Shown here: one piece after another, positions 1-5,875 of the stretch
Numbering within the stretch: position 1 is the first letter of the stretch
Layout of the letters: each line of letters opens with the position of its first letter
NCBI GenBank assembly: GCA_016342385.1
Contig: JAEINM010000272.1
Span: 1 to 5,875, forward strand
DNA length: 5,875 bases
Origin: Spirochaetaceae bacterium
GTDB lineage: Bacteria; Spirochaetota; Spirochaetia; DSM-2461
Reading direction: 5' to 3'
Notes under the pieces: generated by a model
Seen by the model: the letters and a program-made list of their open reading frames with translations, nothing else
Told to the model about the DNA's origin: nothing
The model's database searches: none
Made by a program: the position numbers and the translations under genes

Positions 1-197
1 GAAAAGAAAGATTTTGAAAAAACAGGTCATGTATTTGGCAGGGCTTTTAAAGATGATCCGGCATTTTGTAATATCTTTAAAGAAAAAAAAGGCTTATGAT
101 TAGATATTCATCAATCTTCTGGAGGTCTATTATATGTCATTCAACTATAAGAGGAAAAATCTGTTATAGACATTGGAATATAAATTATTCAGGCTAA
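1..197 (+). pseudogene. GNAT-family N-acetyltransferase, broken N-terminal remnant
   Basis: The frame open from the left edge ends at TGA 97-99 and reads ...GHVFGRAFKDDPAFCNIF..., which resembles the first helix region of GNAT acetyltransferases (the 'AF.dDP.f.yif' signature). A run of eight A at 83-90 lies just before the stop. Stepping back one base there continues the same fold pattern in the next frame (RYSSIFWRSIICHSTIRGKI, then CYRHW) up to TAA 195-197, matching the helix and the following 'yGkiY' strand of the family. About 65 residues are present, against roughly 150-200 in a whole GNAT protein, and the acetyl-CoA-binding part is missing; the convergent lipoprotein gene occupies the place where it should be. 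The start lies outside the window. The family call rests on remembered family patterns, not a search. A sequencing error in the A run could explain the shift but not the missing C-terminal part. Confidence 0.5.
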
Positions 198-1405
198 AAA
201 GGGTATTGCCAATATTTTTGAATGGATTTGAAGGCCGCTCTTTCTGAAGTGATGTAAAAACCATTGTATTCCACGAAGCTTACCAAACCAAACCATTCTT
301 CAATATCATAGGGATCTTGTGTCAGAGAATCCTCCAGGCTGAATTTCCACCAGGCATCCAGGTATTCGTGGATAATCACTCCGGCTCCCGGTCTTGCGGC
401 TCTCTGGATATCCATCAGATTTTGCACTAAGCCCTCAGCTTGTTCATCTTCGCTGTTCCCTCCATAACCATAGTCGGGAGGGCCTATTGCCTCTACCATA
501 GGAGAGACGCTAAGTCCGGTTTCAGTAATCAATAAGGGAATATCAGGATACTGATATTTTAAATATTCTATCCATCCCTGGTAATGGGTTCCCGTTGAAG
601 ATCCTGTTGGTGGATCTGATAGGTAGTAGGGTATGGCGTAGGAGTATACATTATGGCTACGAAAATCCAGAAAAGGAGTGTCAAGAATATCGTAGGTCCG
701 TATTTCGTTGCTGTAGGAGACCAGACTTACTTTGCCGTATTGGGTGTTTTCATAGCTCTTCAGATAATCTCCCATTTCCGCTAGAAACGCTTCTGATGCA
801 GTTAAAGATGCATCAGTCTGTATATGGATTCCACTATAGCTTTGGATCTCTGGATGCAGGTTATCAGTCTGTATAATACTGTCCCGGCTGAGTTCGTTGC
901 CCACTAAAAAGGCAATCACCGGTGGGCTACTACCGGGATATGCAGAATAGACCCGATCAACTGTGATTCGAATATAGGATTTACATTGTTCTTTATAGCT
1001 ATCGTCTTGAAAATCATCCACTTCACCATCAAACCAAATGGTCTGTAAAATGTTTAATTCCCCCTCTTCTGCAAGAGCTTCATAGACATAGACCGGTGCT
1101 CCCCATAAGCGAACTGTGTTGGCCCCAAGGTTTTTGATATTCTTCAAATCCACTACAATTCTTTCCTTCAGATTCGCATCTAAGACCTCCGAGCTTAATC
1201 CTTCTATTTCCCAGGGAAGGAATCCGGGATAAACCGGAACATAGACTACCCCCCTGATGGGGAAGGGAATGTCATTTTTTAGTATCTGATTTGTATTGAC
1301 CGAAAAGAAAGATGAATTTGAAGAAGGATTATCATCCAAAGAACATGCCCCTGAGATAAGGAGAGACAATGCAAAAAAAACTGCCGGAATACTTATTTTA
1401 CTCAT
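194..1405 (-). CDS. Exported lipoprotein with clan GH-A glycoside hydrolase (TIM-barrel) domain
   Basis: This 403-residue protein begins with a signal peptide (residues 1-20) ending in ISGAC, so Cys21 is the probable lipidation site. The -3 residue is Ser, which makes the lipobox loose. A low-complexity Ser/Asn linker follows, then a TIM barrel: first strand at FPIRGVVYVP (48-57), second at NLGANTVRLWG (92-102), the acid/base pair Asn170-Glu171 in FLVGNELS, a strand at HNVYSY (251-256), the likely nucleophile Glu295 in LLITETG, and a last strand at GVIIHEYLDAWWKF (342-355) followed by WFGLV. The spacing of Glu171 and Glu295 on strands 4 and 7 is that of retaining clan GH-A enzymes. The RGVxY...LGxNTVR pattern recalls GH2, GH5 and GH72-like beta-glucan enzymes, but I cannot fix the family or substrate. 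It probably acts on extracellular or periplasmic glycans while membrane-anchored. The start is ATG 1403-1405, the only one that gives a proper signal peptide; no Shine-Dalgarno is visible before it. No terminator is evident after its stop. Confidence 0.8.
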   Translation of the reverse strand: MSKISIPAVFFALSLLISGACSLDDNPSSNSSFFSVNTNQILKNDIPFPIRGVVYVPVYPGFLPWEIEGLSSEVLDANLKERIVVDLKNIKNLGANTVRLWGAPVYVYEALAEEGELNILQTIWFDGEVDDFQDDSYKEQCKSYIRITVDRVYSAYPGSSPPVIAFLVGNELSRDSIIQTDNLHPEIQSYSGIHIQTDASLTASEAFLAEMGDYLKSYENTQYGKVSLVSYSNEIRTYDILDTPFLDFRSHNVYSYAIPYYLSDPPTGSSTGTHYQGWIEYLKYQYPDIPLLITETGLSVSPMVEAIGPPDYGYGGNSEDEQAEGLVQNLMDIQRAARPGAGVIIHEYLDAWWKFSLEDSLTQDPYDIEEWFGLVSFVEYNGFYITSERAAFKSIQKYWQYPF

Positions 1406-1411
1406 ATGACT

Positions 1412-1428
1412 TTAATTATAATAATTAA
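1412..1428. promoter_or_regulatory. Perfect AT palindrome overlapping a possible -10 box of the lipoprotein gene
   Basis: TTAATTAT-A-ATAATTAA is a perfect inverted repeat with 8-base arms around one central base, ending 7 bases before the ATG of the glycoside hydrolase gene. On the minus strand it contains TATAAT (1420 to 1415), a consensus -10 hexamer. Transcription from it would begin about at the start codon, giving a near-leaderless mRNA, which would fit the absence of a ribosome binding site. I see no good -35 box at 16-18 bases. It may be an operator or promoter, or merely AT-rich sequence. Confidence 0.3.
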
Positions 1429-1580
1429 TGGGGGGAAATACAGCTAAATTCACCGTTTAGAAGTATTTCATTGATTATCTTACCAAAAATGGAACCTAGG
1501 TACTGCTTCTTCAAAGTACGACTATTGTCCCGAGAATTAAACTTTGACTCAAGCTCAGTGACCTATTTAGTCGTATATCT

Positions 1581-1619
1581 AAAACAAAACTACCGGTTGC
1601 TGAGTGATTTTGCCGTAGT
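1581..1619 (-). terminator. Possible Rho-independent terminator after the small secreted-protein gene
   Basis: Read on the minus strand, ACTACGG (1619-1613) pairs with CCGGTAGT (1596-1589) with one bulged base, giving a 7-bp stem with a 16-base loop, followed directly by TTTTGTTTT (1589-1581). It begins about 20 bases after the stop codon of the gene ending at 1640. The loop is long and the U tract is interrupted, so it is only a fair candidate. The rest of the 1406-1639 gap shows no gene I can support. Confidence 0.4.
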
Positions 1620-1639
1620 AATATAATACCGGAGTAACT

Positions 1640-2323
1640 CTACTTCCTAAAAAAAGCAATATTCTCTATATCCCCGATAACATCAGTGATCTCCATAACA
1701 GTCTTTTCCGTTCCCGGACCGAAAGTTCCAATATACCTTAGAATTATTCCTGTCTCAGGGCATAACCAGTATCTACCACGCCAGAATGGTGCGAGGATCC
1801 CGTTTAATCTAAGTTCTGCATAGATCGCTTCTCTACTCTCACCATCGATTTCAATAAACTCAGTCCCTTCTTTCTCAATTGTCATATTCAGGAGTCTGAG
1901 GCTTTCGGGATTCACAAAGAAAAACTCCCTTTCCGAATCTCCGGAAAGGGCAAAATCAAAAAAACATAATCCAAGAGGCTGATACCAGTAGGCATTTTCG
2001 GGATTAATATTTTTACTCTTTGCTCTTCTGCGCATAGAATTGGATACTTCTATATCAGTTCCATTTCTTTTCCCGGAAAAATAAATCTTATCGTCAATGT
2101 CTTTGTAGAAAAATTCCTGGATAGAACCAAAGGAATTACTTATAAAAATCCTCTCTCCTGTATAATCATTTCTAATCATTTTCAGAGAATTTTCTATTTC
2201 TGAAAATTCCCAACGGACAAGCCATTCCTCTTCCTCAGAAGTTGTACAGGTATAGTGCAGAGAAAAACCGAAAATTGAATCATTCAAAAAAAGAAAAATG
2301 AAAATAATTAAATACCTAAACAA
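1640..2323 (-). CDS. Small secreted protein of unrecognised family
   Basis: From the TTG start at 2321-2323 this encodes 227 residues. The N-terminus MFRYLIIFIFLFLNDSIFG is a hydrophobic signal peptide with one Arg, probably cleaved just after SIFG or GFS; there is no lipobox Cys. The mature part looks like an all-beta protein with alternating hydrophobic and charged residues. Recognisable stretches are WYQPLGLCFFDFAL (residues 113-126 from this start), IEIDGESREAIYAELRL, and FWRGRYWLCPETGIILRY near the C-terminus. The last resembles the 'yrvWidpetglplry' turn of DUF3108- or LolA-like periplasmic proteins, which is a shape impression and not a firm assignment. It has three cysteines in its whole length. 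A TTG twelve bases further upstream (2333-2335) is in frame and would add four residues, but the GGAG at 2330-2333 lies correctly spaced for the inner TTG and not for the outer one. The gene stands alone, 114 or more bases after the activase operon, with its own likely terminator. Function unknown. Confidence 0.65.
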   Translation of the reverse strand: MFRYLIIFIFLFLNDSIFGFSLHYTCTTSEEEEWLVRWEFSEIENSLKMIRNDYTGERIFISNSFGSIQEFFYKDIDDKIYFSGKRNGTDIEVSNSMRRRAKSKNINPENAYWYQPLGLCFFDFALSGDSEREFFFVNPESLRLLNMTIEKEGTEFIEIDGESREAIYAELRLNGILAPFWRGRYWLCPETGIILRYIGTFGPGTEKTVMEITDVIGDIENIAFFRK

Positions 2324-2329
2324 ATTATT

Positions 2330-2333
2330 CTCC
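2330..2333 (-). promoter_or_regulatory. Ribosome binding site deciding a TTG start
   Basis: GGAG on the minus strand lies 6 bases before TTG 2321-2323. It overlaps the alternative upstream TTG 2333-2335, which itself has no convincing purine-rich site before it. This favours the inner TTG as the start of the small secreted protein. No ATG or GTG is available near the signal peptide. Confidence 0.55.
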
Positions 2334-2340
2334 AATCCCA

Positions 2341-2373
2341 GCCCTGAAGGGGTGTCATCCCTTTCCGTAGGGC
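2341..2373. other. GC-rich hairpin before the small secreted-protein gene
   Basis: GCCCT (2341-2345) pairs with AGGGC (2369-2373), and inside it GAAGGG (2346-2351) pairs with CCCTTTC (2359-2365) with one bulge, around a loop of about 7 bases. It is conspicuously G+C-rich in otherwise AT-rich surroundings. No T run follows on either strand, so it is not a classical Rho-independent terminator. It lies between the activase operon and the next gene, 7 bases before that gene's GGAG. It could be a 5'-leader structure, a dispersed palindromic repeat, or a processing or mRNA-stabilising hairpin at the operon end. Confidence 0.4.
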
Positions 2374-2449
2374 CCAGTCCTATGTTTACATTCTGCTATC
2401 AAAAGACACCAATCGGTACTTGATTTTGTCCAGCAAAATAGTATCGAAG

Positions 2450-3847
2450 TTACAGCTCTTGTTTCTTTATAGATACAAAATCGTTTTGAAGTATCTTTTT
2501 ATTGTATTTCTCTTTCGCTTTAAACAAAAGCATACTCACCCGGCTTAAGATGCTGACTTCATTATCTCCGCTTGTTTCAATCGAGAGGAAATTCAGTTCC
2601 GGTTTTTCGTGCATGATTTTTGCCATAACACCATCGGAAACTCCCGAAGAGGGCATGCAGCCAAAAGGTTTGCTGGAGATGAAACCATCTACTTTGTCGG
2701 CATAATAAATGGCTTCTCCAATCTCCAGATTTCCTTCACCACCGAATATTTCCGGATGATAATAGGGTTCCCCCAGTTCTCCGATCAGATCCAGATCGTG
2801 AAACTCCATTTTTGCTCCGAAGCTCCCGGGATTAAAATGTTTTATATAAGTGTCCCAGAAAAACTCTACGAATCGTCTTCTCGCCTTTATCTGGATTCTT
2901 ACAAGAGTGTATTTGATTTTATCTTTGTAGTTTTCCGCATATTTGACAAAGCGGTCGTAGTTTTTAATCATACGCCACATATCGTACATAATTCTCTGAG
3001 TCAGATAGCCGGGAAGGGCTTCACATCCCTCATCCATAATAAATCGTCTTATATTGTAGTTCCCCGCGTTGTGGGCCAGGTTGGCAAAAATTTCACCAGT
3101 GACCAGAATCTTGGGGAGACTGATATCCTTTTTAGGTATGGCGGCGATCATTTCACCGGCTTCTTTAAGAGCTTTTGGCAGTTTCAGGAAGAAAAACCTT
3201 TGTCCGAACGCCTTATTGACATGTTCTTCCGCTCGGGAAATCACTTCCATGGCACTTTCTTTATCTACGGCATATGGCCTTATGGCACATTCCGCCGCAT
3301 GGAACAGATCCGCCAGAATACTAGATTGGAGCATTCCAATTCTAAAAGGAAGATTGATCTTTAAAGCACTGTTTTTGTCGACCTTATCTCTTGTAAAGCC
3401 TGTTGAAAAAATGATGAGTCTGAAATTTTTAAATCCCGCATCATCTAAAGCTTTCATGTATTCCTGCGGGTACATACCATATCGACAGGGGCCGCATTGA
3501 CCACCACCACCGACGAATACATATTTTTCTACAATCTCTTCTTTGGACAAACCGGTTTCTTTTTCGATTCTGAAGAGGTTTCTCAGTAAACTTCCCCCTG
3601 TAAAATACATGGGATTGCATTCCATCCGGTTTCCATATTCTTTACCCCAGCGGACATCTTCCAGAATATAATCTCCCAGGTCCTCATATTTAAATCCGTT
3701 TCTCTTGAAGAAACTTCTTAGGAAAAATGATTTTCTTCTCTCGATATAGTTAAAGAGGACTGTGACTTTATCCTTGTCTTTCTTAAGGAAATCCCGATTT
3801 TTATATCCGTCCCACTGTTTCTCACGAATATATTTTGGCTGTATCAT
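2450..3847 (-). CDS. C-terminal component of the large CoA-activase / 2-hydroxyacyl-CoA dehydratase-like system
   Basis: This 465-residue cytoplasmic protein lacks a signal peptide or membrane segment. It corresponds to the last part of the giant (about 1400-residue) activase/dehydratase-like proteins of anaerobes, which here is a separate gene. Key stretches are ECNPMYFTGG (Cys77), GGGGQCGPCRYGMY (Cys118 and Cys121; the family hallmark 'GPCR.G.Y'), HAAECAIRPYAVD (Cys187), LVTGEIFANL (249-258), MDEGCEALPGYL (Cys275) and KPFGCMPSSGVSDGVM (Cys397). The conserved cysteines are plausible iron-sulfur ligands, as in HgdB-like subunits of 2-hydroxyacyl-CoA dehydratases and double-cubane cluster proteins. 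Members take electrons from an ATP-driven activator and pass them to a substrate; no substrate is established for this branch. The ATG at 3845-3847 lies inside the end of the upstream gene (26-base overlap) with a strong AAGGAG before it, so the two are co-translated. The C-terminal tail is Lys-rich. Confidence 0.8.
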   Translation of the reverse strand: MIQPKYIREKQWDGYKNRDFLKKDKDKVTVLFNYIERRKSFFLRSFFKRNGFKYEDLGDYILEDVRWGKEYGNRMECNPMYFTGGSLLRNLFRIEKETGLSKEEIVEKYVFVGGGGQCGPCRYGMYPQEYMKALDDAGFKNFRLIIFSTGFTRDKVDKNSALKINLPFRIGMLQSSILADLFHAAECAIRPYAVDKESAMEVISRAEEHVNKAFGQRFFFLKLPKALKEAGEMIAAIPKKDISLPKILVTGEIFANLAHNAGNYNIRRFIMDEGCEALPGYLTQRIMYDMWRMIKNYDRFVKYAENYKDKIKYTLVRIQIKARRRFVEFFWDTYIKHFNPGSFGAKMEFHDLDLIGELGEPYYHPEIFGGEGNLEIGEAIYYADKVDGFISSKPFGCMPSSGVSDGVMAKIMHEKPELNFLSIETSGDNEVSILSRVSMLLFKAKEKYNKKILQNDFVSIKKQEL

Positions 3848-5875
3848 TAGCTCTTAGTCTCCTTTCTTCCAGTTTGAGGAAATAATCAATTGTTTTTATC
3901 CGTATATCAAAGGTAGCCCCCGGTTTATTTTGATCGATATCGTGAAACAGAAAATGGGGTGTTCCCGAAGTGTCGAGAATACTGGATAAAAAGGCATAGG
4001 CCGGTGCATCGAACCCGCACTTAAAGCTGGACAGGTCAATTACGGCCAGATTGGGATGCCTGGCAGCCACTTTTACGGCCCATATTTTATGATTCAGGTT
4101 ACGGTTGAAATCTCTGAACCAGATATCGTTGATCTCTCTGGCTCCATCATCACCCAGGAGGGGAACCAGAAATTCGTCATCGAGTGGTAGTGATTCAATA
4201 GTCAGAACGGGATACCCCAGCATCTGGAATTGTTCGGGGATACCATGATTCAGTCCCGGATCGTGATGGTAGGGGTGTCCGATAATGAGTATCCCCATTT
4301 TATCTTCGCGGATCAGGTTTTCAATGATCTTTTTCCCCTCTTTTCTCATAGAAGCCAGATACTTTTCCATGGCTTTGTAGCCTTCCCGAACGGCGTGGGC
4401 ATTTTCATCAGCTGTCAGATGAAAAATATCCTGAAAGTAATCAAAAAGTGAAGCTTCAGCTTCTACCTTGTTCTTAAGATTGATAAGTGGTTTCAAATAG
4501 TGAATATTGTTCTCTTCAAACATTTTTTTATCTCTGGAGAAGACCGCTTCAACGACTTCAGGAGTTCCCATCTGTATGACACAGGCATGATCTCCACTGG
4601 TGTTTTCGACGGATCCCGGAAGATGAGTCACTCTTGGAAAGAGGATGTGGGTTAAGCCACCTTTTTTTATCAAATTATACACATGAGCCGGAGCTGCTTT
4701 TGCGGGAAAGCAGGGATCATTAGCGCCCCATTTATTTCCTTCACTCCACAGTTTGGACGATGTATAATCGCTGTAAACTATGTTTTCTATGGCCAAAGCC
4801 CTAAGATATGTACTAAAAAAAGGATTGTAATAATACTGATTCAATAATCGCGGAATACCTATGACCATTGATTCCCTTTTTTTATGATCCGCCTTAGGAG
4901 CTCTTTTAAACCTTTTTTTGAAAAGTCCCTTTTGAGGAGATCCCGCTGTGGGCATGGGGTTAAAATCCCAATTATCAAATACGGTTTTTGCTGAAAGTTC
5001 ACTTAAATCAGGTGTGGCGTGACGGAGAGAACTCTTTTCTTTCTGTAAGGCCTTCAGACTGTCTGTTGTTTCACACAATCCCTTATCGCAGCCATTACCG
5101 GAGATAAAGAGGACTGATGTCTCCGGTGTCGTGTTTATTGTCGTAAATGTTCTGGGACATTTATTTGTACAAAAGTTACATCGCGTTGATTCATCATTTT
5201 TTGTAGTGAAGGTTATCCGGGAACTGTTGAATATTCCCGGAAATCTGGTTTTTGATTTGTTTTCCATCACTTCAAGGGCTGCACCGATGGCACCACCTAT
5301 ATCAGCATATTTATGAACATTGATCACCGCATCGGGAATCTTTTTCTTTATATAATCCACCTGAGCTTTTACGGCAGCCAGATTTTTCTGTGTTCCCCCC
5401 TGGAGAACAAATCGTTTTCCCAGCCGGGAGATATTGGATTCCTGAACAACATAATTCCAGATATTCATGGGAAGAACCAGAGCTAGACCTGCCATGATTT
5501 CCTCTTTACTCCATCCCTGCTGCTGGAAATTCACTTTATCCTGTTCCATAAATACGGCACAGCCATAATTGAAGGCTGGAGCAATGGATGCTTTAAAGGC
5601 ATAGTCGGCATATTCCTCTACAGGAATATTAAACTGCTCCGCCATCCCCTGGAGGAAATAGCCGTTCCCTGCAGAGCACTGTGTATTGAGTTTAAAATCT
5701 GTCACGCGGTTGTTTTTCATAAAGAGGATCTTTATGTCCTGTCCGCCAATGTCGCAGATAATGTCAGTATCGCCGTAATATTTAACGGCGGCACGCATAT
5801 GGGCAACTGTTTCAACAACTGAAGAATCCAGTGTGAATGCTTCTTTTAAGATAGATGAAGCATAACCGGTCACTC
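3822..5875 (-). CDS. ASKHA-type acyl-CoA dehydratase activase with DUF2229- and HGD-D-like regions (5' end outside window)
   Basis: At least 683 residues are present (numbered from codon 5871-5873); the gene continues past the right edge, and the GTG there is an internal Val of the TGYG-like motif. Residues 1-202 are the second half of a BadF/BadG/BcrA/BcrD ATPase module: ETVAH, DIGGQDIK (41-48, phosphate binding), QCSAGNGYFLQ (Cys66), FNYGCAVFMEQD (Cys105), LQGGTQKN (157-164, adenosine binding) and ADIGGAIGAAL. In HgdC-type activators the two equivalent cysteines hold a [4Fe-4S] cluster between two modules. A linker follows with Cys232-x2-Cys235-x3-Cys239 and Cys262-x4-Cys267. DUF2229-like sequence starts at VIGIPRLLNQYYYNPFF (337-353) and includes NDPCFPAKAAPAHVYNL (Cys388) and HACVIQMGTPEVV (Cys431). 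An HGD-D-like region holds GHPYHHDPGLNHGIPE (532-547), SSFKCGFDAPAY (Cys619) and HDIDQNKPGA. The protein would hydrolyse ATP to drive low-potential electrons toward a reductase site. The final 26 bases overlap the next gene. Confidence 0.85.
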   Translation of the reverse strand, partial: VTGYASSILKEAFTLDSSVVETVAHMRAAVKYYGDTDIICDIGGQDIKILFMKNNRVTDFKLNTQCSAGNGYFLQGMAEQFNIPVEEYADYAFKASIAPAFNYGCAVFMEQDKVNFQQQGWSKEEIMAGLALVLPMNIWNYVVQESNISRLGKRFVLQGGTQKNLAAVKAQVDYIKKKIPDAVINVHKYADIGGAIGAALEVMENKSKTRFPGIFNSSRITFTTKNDESTRCNFCTNKCPRTFTTINTTPETSVLFISGNGCDKGLCETTDSLKALQKEKSSLRHATPDLSELSAKTVFDNWDFNPMPTAGSPQKGLFKKRFKRAPKADHKKRESMVIGIPRLLNQYYYNPFFSTYLRALAIENIVYSDYTSSKLWSEGNKWGANDPCFPAKAAPAHVYNLIKKGGLTHILFPRVTHLPGSVENTSGDHACVIQMGTPEVVEAVFSRDKKMFEENNIHYLKPLINLKNKVEAEASLFDYFQDIFHLTADENAHAVREGYKAMEKYLASMRKEGKKIIENLIREDKMGILIIGHPYHHDPGLNHGIPEQFQMLGYPVLTIESLPLDDEFLVPLLGDDGAREINDIWFRDFNRNLNHKIWAVKVAARHPNLAVIDLSSFKCGFDAPAYAFLSSILDTSGTPHFLFHDIDQNKPGATFDIRIKTIDYFLKLEERRLRANDTAKIYS
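3859..3864 (-). promoter_or_regulatory. Internal ribosome binding site for the overlapping downstream gene
   Basis: AAGGAG on the minus strand, 11 bases before the ATG at 3845-3847, lies within the last coding codons of the upstream activase gene. In the downstream gene's frame a TAA (3854-3856) stands three codons before the ATG, so the second protein must start here and is not simply a longer readthrough of that frame. The arrangement points to coupled translation and fixed stoichiometry of the two subunits. Confidence 0.7.

Noticed and set aside
133..168. ATG preceded by a good GGAGG, encoding an 11-residue peptide on the plus strand.
   Set aside because: It lies inside the acetyltransferase remnant, where the GGAGG is explained by the Trp-Arg codons of that frame; too short to support as a gene.
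145..169. CTATAA...TTATAG inverted repeat after the lipoprotein gene as a terminator.
   Set aside because: Six-base A-T stem, 13-base loop and no U tract.
1489..1626. Plus-strand frame of 45 codons from ATG 1489 in the intergenic gap (open from 1429).
   Set aside because: No ribosome binding site, no recognisable sequence, and it overlaps the terminator-like hairpin of the opposite strand; chance opening is sufficient.
1597..1627. TTGCTG and TATAAT on the plus strand as a promoter.
   Set aside because: The spacing is 19 bases, and no plus-strand gene follows; it would fire against the secreted-protein gene.
2423..2439. ATTTTG-TCCAG-CAAAAT hairpin after the activase operon as a terminator.
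   Set aside because: The stem is only 6 bp and mostly A-T, with no U run following it on the coding strand.
2609..3364. Long plus-strand open frame (251 codons) opposite the downstream activase component, with further antisense frames at 595-876, 3069-3500, 4230-4451 and 5131-5316.
   Set aside because: They lie wholly opposite well-supported coding sequence with conserved motifs, show no family pattern and have no convincing ribosome binding sites.
3822..3853. A frameshift joining the two activase genes into one protein.
   Set aside because: The downstream gene has its own ATG with a strong AAGGAG, and no slippery sequence stands out in the overlap.
5871..5873. GTG as the start of the activase gene.
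   Set aside because: The following residues TGYASSILKEAF match the middle of the ASKHA module, so the GTG is an internal Val codon and the gene begins beyond the window.

Overview
The window looks like a piece of an AT-rich chromosome from a strictly anaerobic bacterium. The main pointer is an oxygen-sensitive, ATP-driven iron-sulfur system of the 2-hydroxyacyl-CoA dehydratase activator / benzoyl-CoA reductase activator type. A lipoprotein with a loose lipobox, starts with GGAG-type ribosome sites and the two-gene form of the giant activase would fit a free-living spirochaete, but that lineage is a low-confidence inference. Clostridia and other anaerobes carry the same family.

Layout, left to right. 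Positions 1-197 (+) hold the broken N-terminal part of a GNAT-type acetyltransferase, frameshifted at a run of eight A and lacking the rest of the fold. It runs stop-to-stop into the convergent gene at 194-1405 (-), a complete exported lipoprotein with a clan GH-A glycoside hydrolase (TIM-barrel) domain. The gap 1406-1639 holds a perfect AT-rich palindrome just before that gene's start and a terminator-like hairpin behind the next gene. Positions 1640-2323 (-) encode a small secreted protein of unrecognised family, with a GC-rich hairpin in front of it. Positions 2450-3847 (-) and 3822-5875 (-, cut by the window edge) are two overlapping genes of one operon.

The two overlapping genes are the core of the window. 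The upstream one carries an ASKHA ATPase module with both iron-sulfur cysteines, a cysteine-rich linker, a DUF2229-like region and an HGD-D-like region. The downstream one carries a conserved cysteine-containing domain that in many anaerobes is the C-terminal end of a single very large activase. Together they would form an ATP-dependent low-potential electron-transfer or reductase unit. No acyl-CoA substrate genes (CoA transferase, HgdAB pair, ligase, electron-transfer flavoprotein) lie in the window, so its substrate is unknown. The glycoside hydrolase and the small secreted protein follow on the same strand but are separated by gaps of 114 and 234 bases or more and have no evident functional link to the activase.

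I see no tRNA, rRNA, CRISPR array, insertion sequence or origin. No gene-free stretch exceeds 300 bases.
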